Origin: Sympetrum striolatum
Lineage: Eukaryota > Arthropoda > Insecta > Odonata > Libellulidae
Assembly: GCA_947579665.1 (NCBI GenBank)
Contig: OX388351.1
Span: 50,786,939 to 50,850,938, forward strand
DNA length: 64,000 bases
Direction of reading: 5' to 3'
Shown: one piece after another, positions 51,286 through 60,555 of the stretch
Position numbering within the stretch: the stretch's first letter is position 1
Layout of the letters: each line of letters opens with the position of its first letter
Notes under the pieces: generated by a model
What the model was told of the DNA's origin: nothing
The model's database searches: none
What the model saw: the letters and a program-made list of their open reading frames with translations, nothing else
Made by a program: the position numbers and the translations under genes

Positions 51286-52334
51286 ATGGCGCAGGCTTTT
51301 GATACCGATAAATTTATTTTAGAAATAGAATCCCGTAAAGGCATTTTGGATTTATCAAGTGATGACTATTGTAATCGGGACTTGAAGAAGAAACAGTGGG
51401 AAGAAATAGTTAGTAGAAAGCGGCTCTGCTGTTTTTCATATCAACAAACAAATGAATTATATGTAATATGAGTAATGATATTAAGGGTGATTCTTTCATA
51501 ACCTCATTGATACATAGTGATCCTATTACTAGCCAATTACTGTCTTTGTCCTAAGGATTCATGGAGGAGAACAAACCAAAGAGTATGGCTCCAACACCAA
51601 AGAAGATGAACTTGAGAGAGACCCGGAAGCGCAGTGTCCTTCAAGAGCCCACAGTTTACAGCATAGATGATGGATCATATAAACACACCCACATGATAAT
51701 TGCGGAAATTGCATGTTGGGCTAGTGATTTATGGGATGGATTGGTAGACCCATCCGACGATTTGATTTTTTCTACTGCCTTTGGGAGGGATTTCCTCTCA
51801 ACTAGGGTGAATACCAGGCAGGGTAATGTATTTTCTTCCCCTAAGAAAAGATGACTACCACCTGGCCTAGAGCCCACTTGTAGTCCTTATAATTAAATAA
51901 ATCTCCTTATATTTTTTACAAACAGCTGTTGTTTTTAAAGAATACTGCTGGTAATTCCAACACTGAAAGTAGTATTGCGGAAGAACAGTTGAAAAATGCT
52001 GAAGAACCTTTAAGAACATACTGGAGTGAAAACATCACCGGAAGAAAAAAGAAAAAAACATCGATTACTTCAATACATCTACCTCAATGCGGCAAAATTA
52101 TTGTGGGTATGAGCGTGGTTACTTGACACCAGAGGCCAGGTCTTCTACTGCACCAAGTATACGATCATGATGCCCTGAAGCACAGAATTACTACACGCTA
52201 CCAACTCCAGTTCAACCACAGAAATACCCACAACATACTCAACCTTCAACAACATATAAACACCCAGAGTCGCGGTTATCTACTGCAACTTCAAGTGCCT
52301 CTCAAGATTCTGATTTTTTGGATTTATTTTGAAC
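51286..52334 (+). pseudogene. MADF-BESS DNA-binding protein
   Basis: Adf-1-type protein; MADF binds DNA and BESS binds partners, and such genes also serve as the second gene of Harbinger transposons. From ATG 51286, MAQAFDTDKFILEIESRKGI, LDLSSDDYCNRDLKKKQWEE is the first half of a MADF domain; the second half is lost to shifts before 51540. 51561-51854 is an open, basic linker (SMAPTPKKMNLRETRKRSVL). The end, read with shifts, is SSIAEEQLKNAEEPLRTYWS and finally SSASQDSDFLDLF before TGA at about 52332, like the short acidic BESS tail. A GC-rich terminal block lies just upstream at 51050-51257, favouring a transposon gene. Confidence 0.55.
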
Positions 52335-52500
52335 TTCAATTTTTGTATTTTTTGTAATATGTAATTGAAATTACAATAAATGGTATTCATTTGAACAATT
52401 AAAAAATTCTTCTAAGTAGTTCAATAATTTTATCACATGCAAATAGACTAAGCTCCCTTTGCAAGATTTCTTACTTCATAATAATGATATTTAACATACA

Positions 52501-52877
52501 TGGCCACCGGCAGTAGTCGCAATGTTTATCGCTCTTGCGAAAAAGTAATTTCAAACCCTAATTTCTTAATATGTGGAGGGTTTTGCTCCTCTGTTTTTCA
52601 AAGTAATTGTACAGGATTATGGGAGATTGAAAAAACTGTAGCTGAAGGCAATAATTCTATAGTTTGGTTTTGTAAACCATGTGCTCAAGCTAGAAATCGA
52701 GTGTCACATCAAATCTTGACCGATGTGAACACCTTGCAAATCGAATCTAGATACAATTTGGTTCAAGAAATTGAAGCCAATAAGGAAAGAATAATGAATA
52801 ATTTTCCTTGGGATCCCATTTGTGAGAAAAACTTTCTCTCAAAATTCGTTTTTTTTTTAAAGGCTAGTCTTATATAA
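52501..52877 (+). pseudogene. CR1-like LINE ORF1 with PHD-type finger
   Basis: Starts ATGGCCACCGGCAG at 52501. The Cys pattern (SCEKVI, FLICGGFCSSVFQSNCTGLW, IVWFCKPCAQARNRV) is the PHD-like finger at the start of many CR1-type ORF1 proteins, followed by a helical stretch (LQIESRYNLVQEIEANKERI). It breaks down after LSKFV. The matching FP-type C-terminus is not here; an unrelated one lies at 23113. Confidence 0.6.
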
Positions 52878-53229
52878 TTCATTGCATAATCATCTTAAAA
52901 ATATTAAATCTGGGAATAATTTTCAATAAGAAGCAAAAAAATGGACTCTAAACGGGAAGGAATCGATGTAAACTGTTTTCTGTATTTTCATTCTACAATA
53001 GCGAAATATGATTTTGCTACGGAGTAATTTGTCAGTTGCATAGCTGCCTTTATTTGTTTGCTCTTCTTTTTGTTTGCCTGGTGGCACTAGCTATGCTAAA
53101 ATGTATGTTCACCGACCTCTCTCACTCTCTCTTGTCTCAACCTAAGAGGAGGTCCCTGCTAATCGCTACCCTATTGAGAATAAAAGGTTGCTTTGCTATT
53201 CACTTTGCTATTTCTTATTCCTACGGAAC

Positions 53230-53425
53230 AAGAAAATTGGCCCTTTGAGCCGGATATTTGATAAAAATCTGGAATTTATCGCTGGATACATCCTTTGCAA
53301 GAGGCTACAAGAGGTGGACAACGAGAGTGACATCACGCACGTGGACTTTGATTCATTGCCATGCCTCATTAAGATTAGTAGTGCTTTACTGTATCTTGGA
53401 AGTGAATTTCAATTAATTTACAATA
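53230..53425 (+). other. Unassigned open stretch, possibly P-like
   Basis: Reads NLEFIAGYILCKRLQEVDNE and then FDSLPCLIKISSALLYLG. FIAGYI recalls the YIAGY motif near the C-terminus of P/THAP9-like enzymes (compare 3005), but the partner Cys residues are absent, so the call is weak. Confidence 0.25.
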
Positions 53426-53620
53426 ATGGAACTCTTTACAAAGGAGCAAGAGAAGCTCGCGCGGAAAATTGCTAACAAGATTGCTCCTGTAGGGAGATTA
53501 GAATCTCTTCATTTGTTTATGGCCTTACAGGTGAAATTGGGTTTAAATATCAAGCAATTTGATATAAGGACGGCTTATCTCAATGGAGATCTTGAGGAGA
53601 AAGTTGTCGTGCACCAGCCA
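53426..53620 (+). pseudogene. Copia RT, left part (older Copia)
   Basis: Reads LESLHLFMALQVKLGLNIKQ then FDIRTAYLNGDLEEKVVVHQ P, the Copia RT box with the first catalytic Asp and the DLEE-V-x2-QP turn. The frame is cut right after QP and resumes at 57313. Confidence 0.85.
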
Positions 53621-53853
53621 ACGGCGAGAGTTCGGACCGGGAGTCCCTTTTCTTTTAGCCGAGATCACGTCCGCTTGCGATCGTGTACGTCCGCCCCGGC
53701 GCGAGGAAGTGAGGCGCCGTTTGGGCATGTTCTTCGGAGATCACGTCCGCTTGCGGCCATGTACCTCCGCCTCCCCCCGCGCGAGGAAGCGAAGCGCCCG
53801 CTTGGACATGTTCCTCCAAAATCACGTCCGCTCGCGGCCATGACCCTACGCCC

Positions 53854-55976
53854 TAGTGTTTCGGAAAAATCTCGTCTCGTCTCGATCTCGTCTCGATCTC
53901 GATCTCGGTTTTCGAGACGAGACCGAGATCGAGGGGGTTTTGGTCGAGGCCGAGATCGAGATGACTTTGAACGAGACCGAGATCGAGCTGACCTTGAACG
54001 AGATCGAGATCGAGATTTTTTGGTGAACAAGTTTCGTGATATCTTAGAAGTGCTACTCGTCAAGTTCTTTGGAAACTATGAAGCGGCAACATTCAGGCAG
54101 TGATAAGAGTGCAAAAAGAAGTAAACGCGAAGCAGAAAATCTGTTAATTTCTCATGACACTGATGAGAATTCTCCGGACATGGTGCTTCAGAAAAAAGTT
54201 ACTTGGCAAACATTTTTCCGATATGAAAGTAAGAACAAGGAGCATTTCGCCACGTGTTTGTTATGTGAGCGAAAAGCCATTTCCCGTATAATCAAAAGGA
54301 CTGGCGGAAATACCAAGGGCTTGTCAACTCATTTAGAACGGGAGCATAGTCGGACAAAATCCGGACGATTCAGATCAGACAGACAATTCGGACAGTGACA
54401 CTGATGAAGATGACGAAGAGTCAAACAAGTTTTCACAAATGATCTCAAAAATAAGAAATTCCTTCAGAAAAATTAGGAAATCGGACAATTTGACGGTTAG
54501 GTTAAAAAGTTTTTGTACTGCCACCAATACACAATATAAGAAACCAATTCTCGATGTCAGGACCAGGTGGAATAGTACGCATGACATGTTAGAGGTGGCC
54601 CATAAATTGAGAGTACCTTTGGACATGTTATGGATTGCAGATAGGGACTTAATGAAATTCCGCCTGTCAGATAGTGAATGGATTCGAGTAGAGATTATAG
54701 TGAATTTTTTGAAAATTTTCAAATACGTTTCAACTACAATTGCAGCTGAAAAATATGTAACTCTGCCAATTGTAGTCCGAGCATTCAATTTACTAATAGA
54801 CAAACTAGAGGGGTTATGTAGTCAGTTAGATTCAAAACTTGATCGCAGTTCTGAGGACGAAATCCTTATTATTGCCTTGCAAGCGGGGAGAGACAAAATT
54901 TTAAAACATTATAAAAAAACAAACTGGATGTATTGCGTTGCCCTTATTCTGGACCCGAGATACAAGATCCAGGGGTTTGAAACGACCGCATGGGGACAAG
55001 CATTGAGACTTCAATCCATAGATTTTTTCGAAAATATTTTTAAAAATTCTTACTTTAAAAGCAATGACGTGGATAGAAATGAAACTGAAACTGGTGAATC
55101 ACTGGAAGACGATTTTGATCTCAATGCTTGTTTTCCCGTTGTTCAAACCGGGAACAAGACACTAGGTTGGCGTGATGAAGTTTCAAAATATTATGAAAGG
55201 CAACCAGCAGAGAAACAAATTGATATAGCTGCTTGGTGGAGCGCGAATCAAGAAGCCTTTCCTAATTTGTCAGCAATGGCAAAGGATGTTTTCAGCATAC
55301 AGGCAACGTCCGTTCCCGTCGAACGTCTTTTCTCGAATGCTTCACTAATTATGACTTCTCATAGATCGCGATTAAAATCTGAATCGTTGAGGGCACTTTT
55401 ATGTATTAATTCATGGATGAAAAGTAATTTGAAATCAGATATTTGTGATAAGTAAATATTATTTTCTGGCAAATAGGTTAAAAAACTTTTGTAAATACTG
55501 ACTGTAAAAAATGATGAACATGTTGTAGAATAAACGATGTAAGTCATAACTAAGAAACGATCAACTGTTTTGTTTATTTAATCATAACCCTGCCATCCTC
55601 TTCAACTTCACGAAGCTCAAGAATTGTCTTCCTCAAACTTGGCCCAGTTGTCCTGAGTGCCCCAAAAAACCGCATCGAAAACACCCAAAAGTGGCCAAAG
55701 AACACACAGGAAATAGGCCACGAGCGCTGAAATTCGCTCAAAGACCTGTTTTCCTGGATGCCCAAAAAAACACTAGAAACACCCAAAAATTACCGAAACG
55801 TACACGATTCGGCCGATCCGAGATCGAGATGATTCTGATCGAGATCGAGCAAGGCTTGGCCGAGATCGAGATGGGTTCAAACGAGATCGAGACCGAAATC
55901 GAGGCAACTAATGACGAATCGAGATCGAGTCGAGATCATTCAAAATTCTCGTCTCGTCTCGGTTTCCGAATCACTA
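53854..55976 (+). mobile_element. hAT element with 8-bp target duplication CTACGCCC
   Basis: Left end TAGTGTTTCGGAAA, right end (read inward) TAGTGATTCGGAAA, one mismatch. CTACGCCC at 53846-53853 recurs at 55977-55984, the 8-bp duplication expected of hAT. Both subterminal regions (53868-54030 and 55815-55965) are packed with cgagatcgag-type repeats. Length 2123 bp. The transposase inside lacks its middle, so this is an internally deleted derivative. Confidence 0.92.
54078..55455 (+). pseudogene. hAT transposase, internally deleted
   Basis: BED zinc finger at the start: VTWQTFFRYESKNKEHFATC LLCER, then TGGNTKGLSTHLEREH, following a Lys/Arg-rich nuclear-signal stretch (SAKRSKREAE). The frame then breaks near 54396. 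From 54439 a 338-codon open frame holds the C-terminal half: ILDVRTRWNSTHDMLEVAHK, ALILDPRYKIQGFETTAWG, IDIAAWWSANQEAFPNLSAM, VPVERLFSNASLIMTSHRSR (dimerisation). The first catalytic Asp region between BED and RTRWNST is deleted. The left ATG at 54078 is the first in a good context; the protein ends at 55455. Confidence 0.88.
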
Positions 55977-56353
55977 CTACGCCCCCACGCGAGCGAGGCG
56001 CTCTACATTCCCCCTACCCCTGGCCCCAGAGAAGCTCGCCCATTGGTTCCCGCTCGGGCCAGGTCCCGAATATAAGGAGGGCCTCCGGGCGTAAGAAAGC
56101 ACACCACCAGAGATTCCGTTGCTTAGTAAATGTATATTACTAATTCAACAGGCTGAGTGGCTTATTGTGCCTTTTAATTCTATTACTCAATATTAATACT
56201 CATCATTTATTAATATCGATCGCATTACCACGCTCACCCGCCGCTACCCTGGCGCCGCTGGGCGGGCGCTCTTCTAATCAAAAACTTCGCCGCTGACGAA
56301 ATTATAAATCAAGAAAGAAGAAAGAATAAATACTTTATACAGCCTCCCCCCTC

Positions 56354-56689
56354 GTGGGGAGGAGAACCGACTCTCGCCAAATGCAGTCCAATCATCCATC
56401 AATCAATCATCCATCATCTCACCAAAAATTCGTCTCAATCGATAACCAATTATACGTCATGGAGGCCGTCACCCCGCCATCCGCTCTTCAATCATCTAAT
56501 CCCGCTGGCTCTTCCGCCGCTGCTCCCACTACTATTGACTCATCTGCAACCACTCCTCTCACTGCCAAAACTGTAAGTCACCCGGCAAAACCCTTTTACT
56601 GTGACTCAGATAATGTGCCCATTGTTAAGCAGTTCAATAACACTAGTTTTAGCATACCGCCTTCAGCGGATAAGAGTGCAGGGCCTTAA
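56354..56689 (+). CDS. Ser/Pro-rich ORF, possible gag start
   Basis: Unrecognised 111-codon frame: low-complexity NHPSINHPSSHQK, then FVSIDNQLYVMEAVTPPSAL and a Ser/Thr/Ala-rich tract, ending FNNTSFSIPPSADKSAGP. It follows a leader-like region and could be the N-terminus of a retroelement gag, which would make the surrounding insertion an LTR element. The first true ATG in the frame is at about 56381. Confidence 0.3.
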   Translation: MGRRTDSRQMQSNHPSINHPSSHQKFVSIDNQLYVMEAVTPPSALQSSNPAGSSAAAPTTIDSSATTPLTAKTVSHPAKPFYCDSDNVPIVKQFNNTSFSIPPSADKSAGP

Positions 56690-56706
56690 CGGAGGAGGGA
56701 GCCCGC

Positions 56707-56823
56707 GGGAAGTGTCGCAGAGAATAAGATTCCTCGGCACTTCCCCGCCTCGCCCTGCCTCACCGGACTCATGCCCCAGAGCCCGGGAAGTGTCGCAGAG
56801 AATAAGATTCCTCGGCACTTCCC
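56707..56823. repeat. Repeated hairpin, two copies 78 bp apart
   Basis: GGGAAGTGTCG...CGGCACTTCCC forms an imperfect hairpin with loop cagagaataagattcct at 56707-56745 and again at 56785-56823. The intervening sequence is also similar (cgcctcgccc-tcctc/cac). The stem could be an RNA structure or the ends of a tiny inverted-repeat element. Confidence 0.7.
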
Positions 56824-57312
56824 GCCTCGCCCGTCCTCTCCAGACTCTTGCCTCCAGGAAGGGTCTCAGGCCTTTCCGATACTTTCGCACCAGCCGGATG
56901 CCCCGGGCACCGCGACTTGCACGGCGCCTCCCACGCGCCCTCCGCCTCTAGGAGGAGCCCGCACTCGGCTCCCGGAGGCCTTCTCCCCGGACACCGGCGA
57001 CTCCGGACGCCACCACCAGGAGTGTCGCGCCCCCGGAGGCCGATAACTGGACTTGGTTCCAATGCTAAGTGCCAATTGTAAACTCACAGAAAAATAAAGA
57101 AACATATCTATCACAGTTTGTTTTTTTGCATCTTCTTTCCACCGATGATCACCCGATCTCGCGTGTCGGGGTGGAACGCACCACAACCACCCCCTGTCGA
57201 CACACGTTAATTGCGACAAAGTTGTAATGGAAGTACCAGAGATGCAGGGGAAGACGCTTCCCGCAATCATAATAAAGAAGGGGAAAACTAAGAAATAGGA
57301 AAAAGGGCCAAA

Positions 57313-57960
57313 GGAATGCTTCAAAAGTTGAATGATGGGCAAGGTGTTTGCCACCTAAAGAAAGCATTGTATGGGCTGAAGCAGGCAGCGAGGCAATGGG
57401 ACATCAAGATGAGGGAGAAGCTTAAGCAACTTAGCATAATACCTACGAGTGGGGAAACATGTCTTTATCATGCAAGGAGAAGCAAGGATATTCTTCTTGT
57501 GATCACTACATACACGATATTATGGTTGACTCCCAAGATGCTGAGTGGATGGATGACATGACAAGCGTAGTTTGTCCTCAGAGTTGGAATTGAAAGATCT
57601 TGGTATAGTATAGTTTAGGTTTGGAGATCAATCAGGATGAGGATACTCTATAGCAAGGAGGATACGTTAGGGAATTGCCGAAGAGGCAAGGGCCTTGTAT
57701 AATAAAAGAATGAGGACTTCATGAAAGGGTACTGCGATGCAGATTGGAGGAGTTTCACCGTGGATTGTCATTACTTTACACGTTATACCTTCCTGATGAG
57801 GGGAGCAGCCATGTCCTGAAATTCTCAAAAGCAGAGGGTGGTGGCGCTATCTAAAACTGAGGCAGAATACACCAGCCTGGTTCAAGTTGCCAAAGAGGGA
57901 ATGTATCTCCGGAGTCTGCTGAAGGAGTTGGGGATATAATCTATTAGTGACTTAGCGCAA
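57313..57960 (+). pseudogene. Copia RT and RNase H, right part (older Copia)
   Basis: Resumes the RT cut at 53620: KGMLQKLNDGQGVCHLKKAL, YGLKQAARQWDIKM (the conserved KALYGLKQ-x2-RQW box), a degraded YVDD region near 57505-57545, and from about 57725 RNase H: GYCDADWRSF, then RGAAMS, NSQKQRVVALSKTEAEYTSL and VQVAKEGMYLRSLLKELG. Several stops. Two RNase H acidic residues (DADW, EAEY) survive. Ends near 57960. Confidence 0.85.
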
Positions 57961-59470
57961 GCATCCTATTTATAGGACACTCACTTTTTTGCATGATATC
58001 TCACTTGATATTCATGGGAATGTGAAAAAATGATACCAAATTGTTACACCAGAACTGATGAGGATACTATCATTAAAATTTGTCATTAAAATTTTAATAC
58101 CATCATTTGACATTATCATTATCTTAAAGGTTTATTCTGAATTCTTGTCTCACCTGAAATGAACATCAGAGCTTAAATCCATTTTTGATTTCCTCGTTCT
58201 ACATAATTTCCTGCTCCGAAACATTATTTTCTCTCACAAGGAGAATGTGAATGTTCCAGATTTATTTGGGAAGCTTTTAAGTATGAAGATGATAATTCAG
58301 TACCTTTATGTTACTGTTTGTTTTTGCAAAATATTATGAATATTTTCTCCAGTAATTTTAAAATATTGGAAGGCAAGTACATATCCTGCGTTAAGATTCA
58401 TGAAATTATGACTGATTTAAGCAACAAAATGCAAAACAGGAAAAATTATATTTTATGGTGAGAAAACTGTGGTTCATTTAAAATCCATGGATGAAAAGAA
58501 GGTTACCGTTGGTAATGAAGTTAATCACTTTTTGAACAATGTTCATCTTGAATATAGTGATTTGATGCTTTCCTGGTGAATTGATTCCATAAAATTTCCT
58601 TGGGTTAACACCCAGGTTAGTTCAGGAGACCAAAAAGTCACCAATACTTTGATAGCTATCCCTGCCATCTTCCTCAGAGCTGCTGAGTAGCCATTCTGAA
58701 TGGTTCAATAATGAATTTATGTGCAGCACAGGCACGGATAAATGTATGGGTATATATACCACACATTTTTAAGAAAATCATTTCTCATAAACCCAAAAAT
58801 CACACATTAACTAGGATTAAATACCTGTAATCAGTAGATGCCATATCCAGTGAATCATGTATCCGTAACTGCTTATCTTCTTCTTCCGTGATTGAGGCAT
58901 TCTAATGGTAACATGATAACTTGCAATAGCAAATCCCACAGCAACAAAAGAAAAGACAGCACTACAGGTGCGTTTTACTCCTGCAAACGTAAAAATTTAC
59001 TTAACTCTATCTTCTTTCTAACTTCATCAAGGGCCATCAAACAATTCTATTCCAAATCATTAAAATATACTGGATTAAAATTCAATAATGATTAGCTGGT
59101 TCTGTTAACTCTTTAAAAACTGAAATTTGGCAACATAAACGATGAAAGCATCAAGTTTTAAGGGAGAAACAATAAAAGCTCTAACTAGTGGCTTTGGAAA
59201 ATTTATCAATAAATCAAATTGCTATTTCAATGGTCTAATTTTCCACCTGAACAGCTAGAGCATTAGCTAAGCTAATTAGCAAGCTAATAAATATACTGGA
59301 ACTAACAGCAACTTCATGCACTTCAATCCCACAAAGACTCAATCATATTAAATCAAAATATTAATATGAGAACTATGGCTTCATTATTAATGGGAAATAG
59401 AAACGATTATCTTTTGCTGGCAAGGAAAGATACATTATTTTAAGCTACATAAGGAAATTTAAATAAAACT
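57961..59470. other. No firm gene; possible hAT scrap and intron
   Basis: 58260-58640 can be read with shifts as KILEGKYISCVKIHEIMTDL and VNHFLNNVHLEYSDLML, which looks like the middle of a hAT transposase, low confidence. On the minus strand 58840-58925 has a short open block ending at a donor-like ACAG|GTATTT, perhaps a further XKR exon, but its start phase does not fit the exon at 59474. The rest is AT-rich. Confidence 0.3.
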
Positions 59471-59473
59471 TAC

Positions 59474-59825
59474 CAAAATTAAAATTGTCATCAGGATTTC
59501 CAGGTATAATGCGTGATAGCTGCAAAATAGTTTGTGGATCCGACTCTAGCAATGCTTCCATCATTCCAATCAATGCAATATCAGCATACCAGAAACTGAA
59601 CCTTTGCATGGTGCTCTTAGTCGTTGGAATTTTTTCTCGGAATAATTTTAGTGCATACCAAAAGAGATCATACATCCTGCAGTATAGGAATAAAACAGTG
59701 AATATGTGAAACAATCAGAACTAAAATGCAGCATGCATAAATTTACCAGTCACCTTTTCACATGGCCTAATAATAGCATATGGAGAGCTCCTGAGATACA
59801 GGAAGTATCGTTGTTGTCCAAGTAA
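59474..59825 (-). CDS. XK-related membrane protein, two exons
   Basis: The XKR family includes phospholipid scramblases of the plasma membrane. Exon a, 59825-59754, follows an acceptor TATTAG and ends AAAAG|GTGACT; it encodes YLDNNDTSCISGALHMLLLG and HVK. Exon b, 59676-59474, follows ATACTGCAG and ends TTTTG|GTAAGT; it encodes MYDLFWYALKLFREKIPTTK and ADIALIGMMEALLESDPQTI then LQLSRIIPGN. The two join in phase across a 77-bp intron (AG+G gives Arg). E-A-x-L-E-S-x-PQ-x2-LQL is the XKR signature. Both exons are stop-free with clean splice sites, unlike anything else here. Outer exons lie beyond or are not recognised; the window shows only about 91 residues. Confidence 0.75.
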
Positions 59826-60187
59826 CTAATAGGATAAATCAAAAAATTACTTTACGGATACATTTTTGTCACTTGTTAACCTTATTTTGTTTAAACCTCT
59901 TCTGAACTTGTACACAATGTGCAAAGTATATGGTATGGAAAGCAAAGAAAACTTTGTTTCATGAATAGCACTTTAATAACTTAATAAATAAGAACTGACT
60001 TATGCATTCTATTTTATGTTTTTTGGTCAATTTTGGGTATTTTAACTATCAGTTCAATACTCCGCATACATCTACGAGATTTTACAATAAAGAAAAGATT
60101 ACACATCCTTTCATTCACATGCCTAATGTTTACATTGATATTTATATTCACTATAAATTGTTTCTTAAAGAGTTAAAAAATAAGGCA
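59826..60187. other. AT-rich non-coding, probably XKR intron
   Basis: No domain in the 75-codon frame at 60002-60229. It lies upstream of the XKR exon on its strand and before a Copia LTR. Confidence 0.4.
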
Positions 60188-60234
60188 AATTTCTACTTTA
60201 GGACTGTATCCCAAACAGTGCCAAAGTAGAAATT
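60188..60234. repeat. 20-bp-arm hairpin beside the Copia LTR
   Basis: AATTTCTACTTTAGGACTGT (60188-60207) pairs with 60215-60234 at 18 of 20 positions across a 7-base loop. It ends at the presumed first base of the LTR. Confidence 0.75.
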
Positions 60235-60445
60235 GTTGTTATATTGAGTTTGTAAGTTGAGTAACTGGTGCAGTGTATATGGAAGAAGTTGGCACCCACT
60301 GTTATATACATGTTTTTGTTATTGTAAGACAATTGAAGAAAGAAATATACTTGATGTTCTCGTTGAATACCTTGAATACCATTTGATAAGTTTCATTTAC
60401 CTGTGAGAAGATAAAAGACGGTAATAACAAAAAATTAAAACGACA
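60234..60445 (+). mobile_element. Copia 5' LTR (younger Copia)
   Basis: Short LTR of about 212 bp from TGTTGTTATATTG to CGACA, placed by the primer-binding site that follows. The 3' LTR lies outside the window, so the start is provisional. Confidence 0.55.
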
Positions 60446-60460
60446 GGTTATGGGCCCAGG
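60446..60460 (+). promoter_or_regulatory. tRNA primer-binding site of Copia
   Basis: GGTTATGGGCCCAGG directly after the LTR CA is the kind of initiator-Met tRNA-complementary site used by Copia elements to prime reverse transcription. Confidence 0.65.
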
Positions 60461-60555
60461 GGAAGAGGCTTAAACAAGGAGAGACTGAAAGAAAAATACA
60501 AAAAGTAGGTACAAAGATTGAAGTTAAAAATTCCGTGCATGCAGTGGCAATCAAA

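Larger units (their letters stand above)
53621..57312. mobile_element. 3.7-kb insertion in Copia RT (contains a hAT element)
   Basis: GC-rich insertion unlike its AT-rich surroundings. Left part (53640-53845) has roughly 80-bp imperfect repeats (gatcacgtccgcttgcg, gcgcgaggaag-gaggcgc). After the hAT element comes a promoter-like GAATATAAGGAGGG at 56068, a Ser/Thr/Pro-rich frame 56354-56689 (possible gag start), hairpin repeats, and 56860-57050 GC-rich sequence. CCAA-GG borders both ends (53619 and 57317), but clean LTRs could not be defined, so its class is open. Confidence 0.5.

Noticed and set aside
53665..54103. Arg/Ser/Asp-rich frames around the CGAGATCGAG arrays as an RS-domain protein
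   Set aside because: The RDRDRD and SRSRSR runs are translations of the short DNA repeats; the region is hAT subterminal sequence, not a protein.
58840..58925. Third XKR exon on the minus strand
   Set aside because: The readable frame needs a start phase that does not match the end of the exon at 59474. Kept only as a possibility.
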